64,000 nt of DNA from G965261055 sp965261055 [NCBI: Fibrobacteria bacterium] (GTDB lineage: Bacteria > Fibrobacterota > Fibrobacteria > UBA11236): contig OZ253440.1 of NCBI GenBank assembly GCA_965261055.1, positions 806,001-870,000 of the forward strand, read 5' to 3'. Position numbers and translations under genes: made by a program. Shown here piece after piece: positions 57,301-64,000 of the stretch (position 1 is its first letter; each line of letters opens with the position of its first letter). The notes below the pieces were generated by a model. It was given only the letters and a program-made list of their open reading frames with translations. It made no database searches and was not told the DNA's origin.

Positions 57301-58260
57301 GTGATAAACCGTACAATTACTAATGCCCAAAACCTTCAAGGCGTCTTTCCAGCCTTATTTACACCATTATGTTCTGATAGCTCTAAGTTTTTAAATAATC
57401 AAATTGATTATGAAAAAGCTAAAAGCATGATAGATAGCCTTATTGAAAAAGGTATTAATGGTCTTGTTCCCATGGGAACAACTGGACAAAGTGCTACTGT
57501 TTCTACTCAACAACATTTAGACTTTATTCGTTTTACGATTGATTATGTTGATGATCGTGTTCCAATTATTGCTGGAGCTGGATCAAATAGTACCCGTGAA
57601 TCCATTGAAATGATTAATCTACTTCAAAAAGAAGTTGGTAATCTTACTTGCCTTTGTGTCACAGGCTACTACAACAATCCTCCTATAGAAGGTATTATCC
57701 GCCACTTTGAATCCATTGTAAATGAAAGTGGTGTAAATATTATCTTGTACAATGTTCCTAGTCGCACTCAAAGTTATATTACTCCTGAAGCAATTATTGA
57801 GCTTGCCAAAATTCCAGAAATCATCGGATTAAAACAAGCTGTTAATTTTAGAACAGATAAAAATTATCAAAATGATACCAATAAAATCATTGAAAATACT
57901 CAAAAATTTTCTTTGTTAAGTGGAGAAGATGATAGTCTTTATACAATGCTTCATTTAGGAGGAAAAGGAATTATTACAGCTACAGGAAATATTCCAGAGG
58001 CTGCGGCTTTGTTCCTTTCCATTATTGATTTTTTCTCAAAAAATAATCTTGATGAAGCTCAAAAAACACAGGAACTGGTTAACACTTTTGTCAAAATGTG
58101 TTTTATCGCTAAAAATCCCATTCCATTAGCATCATTCTTTAATTCTCCTGTTTACTTACCTTTAATTAATTTAGAAGAAATGGAAGGTGGAGAGGCTATG
58201 CATCAACAAATTTTAGACTTTATCAAAACGGGTGCTCCAAGTCTATCCCAATATCATTAA
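57301..58260 (+). CDS. dapA: 4-hydroxy-tetrahydrodipicolinate synthase
   Basis: Lysine/diaminopimelate pathway aldolase, TIM-barrel DapA family. 319 residues, slightly long. GTG start at 57301. Key blocks: GVFPALFTPL at the N-terminus, GTTGQSATVS (usual GTTGES, with Gln for Glu), the catalytic Tyr in ILYNVPSRT, and the Schiff-base Lys in IIGLKQAV. The Arg of NVPSRT favours DapA over N-acetylneuraminate lyase, which matters because the next gene is a sodium symporter of the class that can carry sialic acid. It is 24 bases after coaX. Confidence 0.9.
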   Translation: MINRTITNAQNLQGVFPALFTPLCSDSSKFLNNQIDYEKAKSMIDSLIEKGINGLVPMGTTGQSATVSTQQHLDFIRFTIDYVDDRVPIIAGAGSNSTRESIEMINLLQKEVGNLTCLCVTGYYNNPPIEGIIRHFESIVNESGVNIILYNVPSRTQSYITPEAIIELAKIPEIIGLKQAVNFRTDKNYQNDTNKIIENTQKFSLLSGEDDSLYTMLHLGGKGIITATGNIPEAAALFLSIIDFFSKNNLDEAQKTQELVNTFVKMCFIAKNPIPLASFFNSPVYLPLINLEEMEGGEAMHQQILDFIKTGAPSLSQYH

Positions 58261-58291
58261 AAATAATCTTTAATTTTAAACTCGTTCTCCT

Positions 58292-59755
58292 ATGAATTCT
58301 ACTTTTTTAATTTATAGTTTTACAATTACCGCTTATATTGCAATCACAATTCTAATCGGTATTAAAATCAAAAATTCAGGTTTTAATAACCTACGAGAAT
58401 GGGCTCTTGAGAAATCAACCGTTGGATGGTTTGGACTAGCAATGACTGCCTTCGCTACCCTTTATTCTGCCTTCACCTATGTAGGAATGCCAGGTTATTA
58501 TCACAAACATGGAATAGGGACTCTTTTAATTATTACGCTTCCTTGTTGTACTCTTACTTGCCTACTATTTTATATCGTTGGTTTAAGGATGGTTAAAATT
58601 AACCATGAACACAAAGCTGTGACACCTTTTGAAATTTTTATAATCAAGGTCAAAAATACTGGGATCCCAAAATGGTTTTTAGGAGCCTGTATTCTCGCTC
58701 TCATTTTTTTCAATTTTCCTTACATTATTATACAAATTGCTGGAGTAAGCAAAGTATTATCTTCTCTCTCAAATGATACAATTTCTTATCCTATTGCAGC
58801 TTTTTTTATGTTGGTCTCAATCTATATTTATGCTGACTTTGGCGGAATGAAAGGGATTATCATTACGGATATTTTCCAAGGAATTTATGGAATTGTAATG
58901 ATTAGTATCTTATCTTTTTTCTTCCTTCAAACCGAGTGGGACGGTAGTTTAACTAAACTCTTTCTATCCTTAAAACGAAATCATCCTGAACATATGACCC
59001 TTCCTGGAACTAAAGGTTTATTTACCCCTGGTTTTATTATCACTCAATTTTTCGTGATTGGATCTTTATCCATTGCAATGATTCAAATGTTCTCTAGAAC
59101 ACTTCTTTTTAAAACCAAATCACATGTTGCTAAAACATCTGCTCTTTTATTTGTTAGCTCTATACTCATTGGTTTCTTCGCTATAATTATAGGTCTAGGA
59201 GCCCTTGAAGCTTACCCTACATTAGTGGATAGTGACCTCGCCATTGTTGAGGTTATTAAACATTCTCCTCTTACACTCCTTTTTGGAGATATTATTGGAG
59301 CTTTATTCTTAATTGGGATATTAGCTGGTGCTATGTCCACAGCTGACTCTGTCTTATTTTCGTTAGGAACTGTTTTTGTTGTAAATGGTGTCCAAAGCTT
59401 TAAAAAACAAAAAATTTCCGAAAAACAACAAAAAAAAATTATCAAAATTTTCATTCTCGTTTTTCTAACGATATCTTACCTTATTGCTCTACAACCACCA
59501 ACCCTTATTCTCGATTTATCATTAGTCGGTCTTTCAGGTGTATCAATCCTAGCTCCTAGTTTCTTATTTCTTCTATGGAAAAAGGTTCCTCAAAATATTT
59601 TAGTTATAGGCTTAACATTAGGTTATTCCTCTTTTGTCATCGTACAATGGATTATACCATCTTCTAACCTATTTGGATTAGGTTCTGGAGCTTATGGAAT
59701 GGGGCTTAATACTTTAGTTCTACTCGGATGGATGTCAAAAAAACATCTATCCTAA
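58292..59755 (+). CDS. Sodium:solute symporter (SSS family)
   Basis: A 487-residue inner-membrane transporter with about 13 hydrophobic helices. The sodium-site region is typical: FATLYSAFTYVGMPG near residue 55 and ILAGAMSTADSVLFSLGTV near 345. GFNNLREWALEKSTVGWFG matches the family's N-terminal loop. The substrate cannot be assigned: proline, pantothenate, sugars and sialic acid transporters share this fold. It is 31 bases after dapA and probably the last gene of the nadC-coaX-dapA transcript; the coaX neighbour makes pantothenate one possibility. Confidence 0.87.
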   Translation: MNSTFLIYSFTITAYIAITILIGIKIKNSGFNNLREWALEKSTVGWFGLAMTAFATLYSAFTYVGMPGYYHKHGIGTLLIITLPCCTLTCLLFYIVGLRMVKINHEHKAVTPFEIFIIKVKNTGIPKWFLGACILALIFFNFPYIIIQIAGVSKVLSSLSNDTISYPIAAFFMLVSIYIYADFGGMKGIIITDIFQGIYGIVMISILSFFFLQTEWDGSLTKLFLSLKRNHPEHMTLPGTKGLFTPGFIITQFFVIGSLSIAMIQMFSRTLLFKTKSHVAKTSALLFVSSILIGFFAIIIGLGALEAYPTLVDSDLAIVEVIKHSPLTLLFGDIIGALFLIGILAGAMSTADSVLFSLGTVFVVNGVQSFKKQKISEKQQKKIIKIFILVFLTISYLIALQPPTLILDLSLVGLSGVSILAPSFLFLLWKKVPQNILVIGLTLGYSSFVIVQWIIPSSNLFGLGSGAYGMGLNTLVLLGWMSKKHLS

Positions 59756-59794
59756 AAGATTAACAGAAAAATGAAGCTTTGTAATTTATAAATT

Positions 59795-62275
59795 CTATAT
59801 CCTTTTCTTAAACTTACTGAAACTTTTTTTGCGTTCAGGAAAAGCAAATGAAATCTTGCCTTTGTTAGATAATAATAAAAATGCATCAAATTTACGTTTA
59901 GTTTTGTTAGATATAAAACCCCCTATTAAATCACTCTTGCCATCTGTTAGCATTTTGGACATGTTTTCAGGAGTAATTGTTTGCCCCAAAATTACTTTTG
60001 AAATTTTAAGACCATCTTTCGCTTTCTTCTCATCCTCTTCATAATAAGAAGTAGAAACATAACCCATATCCCCTTCATAAACCTTCGTTTGATCAACTGG
60101 GGATAATCCTACACAGTTCATTGTGGAAAAGTCAGACTTTTCATCTGATTCATCAAAAATAAACTCTATTTTATTTTCTTTAGTCAAAGTCAAAATAGCA
60201 GAAAAAGCTTTTCTAGACTTACTAATAAAATCAGAAAAAGGTCCTATTTTACGGCTTTTTAAAAGCTCTTGGACTTCTTCAACTTTTAATAAACGCCCAC
60301 CCAAATAGCGACGAATCCTAACACTTTTCTCCTGATTCTCATAATAACTTAAACTTTGATAAAAATCTTGATCTTCAAAATTAAAAACTTTACTTCTAAG
60401 ACTTTCTTTTTCATCATCAAAAGACTTAATTTTAGAAACAATGTTAGATGTAAACTCACTAATTTCTTGCATAAATTGTTCACGATTTATTGTTCCATCT
60501 TGAATCTGCTGGAGCTTGCTTTCCCAACGACCTGTCATTTCGGGAGATAATAATTCTTGTAACTCCATGGCTTGCAAAGTTTCTATCAATTCAAATGATT
60601 TAGATGTAGGAACGAGTTCTTTTAAATTTCTAGAAACATATTTATCGTTTATCAAACCCTCTATAATAGATGCTCTTGTAGCTGGGGTTCCTAACCCACC
60701 TTCCTTCATCACTTCTTTAAGTTCAGCATCTTCTACTAAACGACCCGCAAATTCAAGCATGGTTAAAAGAGTTGATTCTGTAAAACGAGCAGGAGGCTTT
60801 GTTTGATTATCTAAAACAGTAATATCATCAAGCTTAACAACTTCTTTATCTTGTAGAGGTGCTAAAGTAGATTCTTCTAATTGATTTCCATAAATCTCTT
60901 TCCAACCAGCAAAATCTAAAACTTTACCCTCAGTTTTAAATTGATGTTCATCTACTTTAGTAATACGAGTTGTATTCAAATATTTAGCTGCAGGATAAAA
61001 CACAGCACAAAAACGCTGAACAATCATATCGTAAATCTTTTGTTCTGTTTCAGATAAAACTTTAGGAGAAACATCTGTCGGGATAACAGCGTGATGATCC
61101 GTCACTTTTTTATCGTTAAAAACTTTAGGAATAAATACAACCCATTTCTCTTTCAAAGCTTTGTCAGCAAATCTACCCCATTTACCATGACTTAAGTTTT
61201 TCAACACAGATTCAACAGTACCTAAATAATCGCTTGGTAAATAACGAGCTCCTGTACGAGGATATGTAATCACCTTATGTTTCTCATACAAACCTTGCAT
61301 AATATCCAAAGTCATTTTTGCAGAAAACCCAAAACGCGAATTAGCTTCCCTTTGAAGACTTGTTAAATCATAAAGAATTGGACTATTTTGTTGTGTTGGC
61401 TTTGTCACTTCTTCTACAGTAATGTTTTTAACAGCCTTTACTTCCTTAGTAATTTGAGTTACTTTATCTAACTGCCAAATACGTTCTACTTTTTGATGCG
61501 GCTCTTCTTTATCTTTTTTAAATTCGGTATCAAACCATTTTGCTTCATATTGACCAGCTACACAATTCAAAAGGATTGAGATTTCCCAATACCTTTTAGA
61601 CTTAAAATTGTTACGCTCCATTTCTCTAGCAACAATCATAGATAAAGTTGGAGTTTGTACACGACCACAAGGGGTTAAAAAAAACCCACCAAAGCGAGAC
61701 TTCCAACCAGTAAGAGCTCTAGAACTATTAATGCCAACTAACCAATCAGATTCAGAACGAGATAAAGCTGCCGACTCTAAATTCTTCATTTCGGCATCAC
61801 CACGGATATTTTGAAAACCAACTTGAATTGATTTTTTGGTCATACTCTGTAACCAAAGTCGCTTTAATTCAATTTTTTCTTTTCTTTTAGAAATATCAAC
61901 ATACTGTAAAATATAACGAAAAATAAGTTCACCCTCTCGACCCGCGTCACAAGCATTAATAATACAAGAAACATCTTTTCGTTGAATCAATTTTTTAAGT
62001 ACTGCCAACTGAGACTGGGTGTATTTATTCTTTTTAAGAAGAAATTCTTTTGGAAGAATAGGTAAAATATCTAGAGACCATGACTTATAATTCTCATCCA
62101 TTTCTGGTGGAGAACAAATTGCCAACAAATGACCAACAGCATAACTCACGATATAAGAAGAACTTTCATAATAATTTTTATGATTTGAAAATGTTTCGTT
62201 CATTGCTTCAACCAAGTCTCTAGCAACACTTGGTTTCTCTGCAATAATGAGTTGTTTTGAACTTTTAATAGACAT
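59795..62275 (-). CDS. topB: DNA topoisomerase III
   Basis: Type IA topoisomerase relaxing or decatenating DNA via a single-strand break. The 826 residues have a Toprim domain (LIIAEKPSVARDLV; acidic triad region CDAGREGELIFR at 109-120). The catalytic Tyr338 is in VITYPRTGARYLPSD, where the usual Asp/Asn-Ser after YPRT is Gly-Ala. GGLGTPATRASIIEGL follows. C-terminal repeats (SRKIGPFSDFISKSRKAFSA, GGFISNKTKRKFDAFLLL) are the family's Toprim-associated tail modules. It lies 3 bases after the PTS IIA-like gene. Confidence 0.95.
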   Translation of the reverse strand: MSIKSSKQLIIAEKPSVARDLVEAMNETFSNHKNYYESSSYIVSYAVGHLLAICSPPEMDENYKSWSLDILPILPKEFLLKKNKYTQSQLAVLKKLIQRKDVSCIINACDAGREGELIFRYILQYVDISKRKEKIELKRLWLQSMTKKSIQVGFQNIRGDAEMKNLESAALSRSESDWLVGINSSRALTGWKSRFGGFFLTPCGRVQTPTLSMIVAREMERNNFKSKRYWEISILLNCVAGQYEAKWFDTEFKKDKEEPHQKVERIWQLDKVTQITKEVKAVKNITVEEVTKPTQQNSPILYDLTSLQREANSRFGFSAKMTLDIMQGLYEKHKVITYPRTGARYLPSDYLGTVESVLKNLSHGKWGRFADKALKEKWVVFIPKVFNDKKVTDHHAVIPTDVSPKVLSETEQKIYDMIVQRFCAVFYPAAKYLNTTRITKVDEHQFKTEGKVLDFAGWKEIYGNQLEESTLAPLQDKEVVKLDDITVLDNQTKPPARFTESTLLTMLEFAGRLVEDAELKEVMKEGGLGTPATRASIIEGLINDKYVSRNLKELVPTSKSFELIETLQAMELQELLSPEMTGRWESKLQQIQDGTINREQFMQEISEFTSNIVSKIKSFDDEKESLRSKVFNFEDQDFYQSLSYYENQEKSVRIRRYLGGRLLKVEEVQELLKSRKIGPFSDFISKSRKAFSAILTLTKENKIEFIFDESDEKSDFSTMNCVGLSPVDQTKVYEGDMGYVSTSYYEEDEKKAKDGLKISKVILGQTITPENMSKMLTDGKSDLIGGFISNKTKRKFDAFLLLSNKGKISFAFPERKKSFSKFKKRI

Positions 62276-62278
62276 AAT

Positions 62279-62746
62279 TTAACTTTTCAGCGTCATCTCT
62301 TCTTCTTTCAAAATATTAAAAAAATCTTCTTTAGAATTACTACCCACTAAACCTTCCCTAATATCAGCACTAGACATCATCCTAGAAATAAAAGATAAGA
62401 GTCGTATATGGTGACCTGTAAGATTAAGAGGAGATACAATCAAAAAAATTAAATTAACTAGTTTTTTATCAATAGAGTTAAATTCAATAGGCTCTTTCAT
62501 TGTCATTGCAAATACATAAATTTTATCAATAAAATCAACCTTCGCATGAGGAATTGCGACTCCTAAACCAATCCCTGTAGACATCTTTTCTTCTCTAGTA
62601 TAAACTGCCTCTAACATTTTTTTCTCAACATCTAAACCATGTTGATTACACAGAGAATAGGTCATTTCTTTGATTACCTCTTTCTTATCTTTTATTACTG
62701 ATTGTATTACCACATCATCAATAGTAAAGCCTTTTTCTAGTAACAT
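62279..62746 (-). CDS. PTS EIIA-like (PtsN/fructose-type) regulatory protein
   Basis: A 155-residue PTS EIIA type-2 domain. The phospho-accepting His67 is in GIGLGVAIPHAKV, after REEKMST, as in PtsN and fructose EIIA. KKLVNLIFLIVSPLN and HIRLLSFISRMM complete the fold. No EIIB/EIIC transporter is linked, so a regulatory (nitrogen-PTS-like) role is more likely than sugar transport. It is the first gene of a pair with topB, 3 bases apart. Confidence 0.88.
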   Translation of the reverse strand: MLLEKGFTIDDVVIQSVIKDKKEVIKEMTYSLCNQHGLDVEKKMLEAVYTREEKMSTGIGLGVAIPHAKVDFIDKIYVFAMTMKEPIEFNSIDKKLVNLIFLIVSPLNLTGHHIRLLSFISRMMSSADIREGLVGSNSKEDFFNILKEEEMTLKS

Positions 62747-62897
62747 ATTTTTTCCTGTATTATAACTTTTAACAAAAAATATAATTTATAATTCCAATCC
62801 TAAAGAATAATTAAAAATAGAAAAAAATATTTTTCTAAAATTTGCATTTTCGAAAAAAGGACAGAATTAAATCAAGAAATTTGACTGATATTTGATC

Positions 62898-63235
62898 TTA
62901 TTTTAAAACTGTTACTTTCCATAAATTTGAATATAAACTGTCTTCATACATCATAGTCACCTTAGTAACAGTTCTCTCCAACCGAAACCCCTTGAATGAT
63001 TACAAAAACGCATCTCCTTCAAAGGTTCCTTTGATACTATCAATTACAGTAATAGATGGATTACTGGACACCAACTCAAAATTTCCAGAGATTTCCCCAC
63101 CGAACGTGACTAAGATAACTGTATCATTCACTAAAATAGTTTTATATCTCCAAAATTATAATTCCAGAATAATAACCACAACACAAAGAATCTACTACAA
63201 TTTCATTTTTAAAATTATATACAATGATGAGTAAT
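62898..63235 (-). pseudogene. Relic of a small exported protein
   Basis: A minus-strand hydrophobic, signal-like stretch (IFLLLIIVYNF near 63200-63230) without a usable ATG is followed, after frame changes, by LVNDTVILVTFGGEISGNFE, LVSSNPSITVIDSIKGTFEG, then MMYEDSLYSNLWKVTVLK and a stop at 62898-62900. The beta-rich text is exported-protein-like, but I do not recognise a family. It has at least one internal stop and one frameshift. Confidence 0.5.
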
Positions 63236-63297
63236 AAAAATATCTTATGAAAAAAGGACAATTAAAGTCGATTTATAACTTAAAATTGGAATCAATC

Positions 63298-64000
63298 TTA
63301 AGCAACAGTATCAACCCAATCTTGCACTGTTCTTTTTTTTGAAGACTTCAGATAAAATCTTATTGTTTCCTTTAATTCCGAAACGGGAACTTGACCTAGC
63401 ACTAAAGGTTTTTCACCTAAAAAACCATAAGTCAACTTCGCACCTAAAAGAGGCGATACAATACGAGAAACTTTACCAAAATCACCCATAGACATTAAAC
63501 ATGTCAAACTTTGACAAGTTAAATTTTGAAAAGCGATCGCTTCAACAAAATTAAGGAGTAATAAAAGCTCTCTTTCATCTCTACAAAATACAACTATTTT
63601 TGTAACATTAGGAGAGTATTTTTGCATTCTTTGGTACAGATTCTGATACTCTTCTGTTGAGTAATCTCTATTAAATTGATGGTGTGAACAAACATAAATA
63701 ATCTTGTTCTCTTTGATTTTTTCACTTAATTTTAAGTATAAATCAATCTCTTCTAGTTCAATATCAACCCAGTCAACTAAAGGGAGAGCTTTTTCAAAAT
63801 ACTCTCGCCTAGAGTACTCGATTAACCACTCTCCACCATCTTCTTTTAAGCGTATCGTAAATAAAATTTTTATGTGATTTAAACACAAATCTTTAAACTT
63901 TTTAGAAAAAGCCTTTAAAGCCTCTATCATCAAAATACTAGGAAATGTATCTCCTCGAAATTCAACGACATCACAATCTTCTAAATGTTCTTTTACAGAT
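63298..64000 (-). CDS. aroD: Type I 3-dehydroquinate dehydratase (partial, runs off window)
   Basis: Shikimate-pathway dehydratase. The frame is open to the window edge: the 67 bases beyond the first candidate start read VKEHLEDCDVVEFRGDTFPS, matching the start of the type I barrel, so the true start lies past 64000. Blocks: FTIRLKEDGGEW, VDWVDIELEE, the catalytic His in IYVCSHHQFN, the Schiff-base Lys in NVTKIVVF, MSMGDFGKVSRIVSPLLGAK, and GQVPVSELK at the end. It may be the N-terminal half of nothing larger, since the stop falls right after the normal end. Confidence 0.88.
   Translation of the reverse strand, partial: SVKEHLEDCDVVEFRGDTFPSILMIEALKAFSKKFKDLCLNHIKILFTIRLKEDGGEWLIEYSRREYFEKALPLVDWVDIELEEIDLYLKLSEKIKENKIIYVCSHHQFNRDYSTEEYQNLYQRMQKYSPNVTKIVVFCRDERELLLLLNFVEAIAFQNLTCQSLTCLMSMGDFGKVSRIVSPLLGAKLTYGFLGEKPLVLGQVPVSELKETIRFYLKSSKKRTVQDWVDTVA

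Noticed and set aside
57301-59755. Sialic acid lyase plus transporter (nanA-nanT) reading of the dapA-SSS pair
   Set aside because: The lyase gene has the DapA-type NVPSRT motif and clusters with cofactor biosynthesis genes, not sialic acid genes.

Overview
This is an AT-rich chromosomal window from a Gram-negative bacterium. Outer-membrane markers include a TonB-dependent receptor, several lipoproteins with Cys lipoboxes, a SPOR-domain protein and a DsbD homologue. CtaB (heme O synthase) and HemC point to respiration with heme-copper oxidases. A glutaminyl-tRNA synthetase, a fused GlyQS, a PduO-type adenosyltransferase beside a beta-propeller lipoprotein and TonB receptor, and large Big_2 lipoproteins would suit the FCB side of the bacterial tree. 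The phylum cannot be fixed from this window alone. There are no rRNA genes, no CRISPR array and no recognisable transposase. One tRNA (Ser-GCU) is present.

Layout: 1-9.1 kb holds proA, a prohibitin-like protein, hisI, a decayed rlmD-like rRNA methyltransferase, rarA-ctaB, glnS, a DUF445 protein and a frameshifted UPF0104 flippase-like gene. 9.1-17.8 kb holds a DUF374 acyltransferase, a GH2-like protein without its catalytic glutamates, glyQS, a broken SDR oxidoreductase and folK plus a deoxynucleoside kinase. 17.9-26.4 kb holds a c-type-cytochrome-like lipoprotein, hemC, a SufU-TusA fusion, then a corrinoid-uptake operon (adenosyltransferase, TonB receptor, BtuG-like lipoprotein) behind a cobalamin riboswitch, and typA divergent from it. 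26.6-37.3 kb is a surface-protein region: an mnmG remnant, one giant and two medium Big_2 lipoproteins, the latter a 2.2-kb tandem duplication. 37.9-50.8 kb holds an orphan UbiA prenyltransferase, purD-purE-tsaC-DUF3108, a third dead Big_2 gene, a phosphohexomutase (glmM-like)-cmoA pair, dsbD, rimO, a SPOR lipoprotein and a conserved protein of unknown function. 51-55.4 kb is a restriction-modification graveyard: one wholly decayed m5C system and a second with an intact methyltransferase but a broken nuclease, bracketed by perfect palindromes. 55.4-64 kb holds tRNA-Ser, nadC-coaX-dapA-SSS symporter, topB with a PTS IIA-like protein, a lipoprotein relic, and aroD running off the end.

The main theme is gene decay. 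At least nine genes are broken, including translation-accuracy enzymes (an RlmD-like methyltransferase and MnmG), while core biosynthesis and translation genes beside them are intact. Together with dependence on imported corrinoid and repeat-rich surface lipoproteins, this suggests a lineage losing genes recently, perhaps through host association (inference). The most distinctive material is the Big_2 lipoprotein family with a repeated C-terminal domain that I do not recognise, predicted to be a beta-sandwich ligand-binding module.
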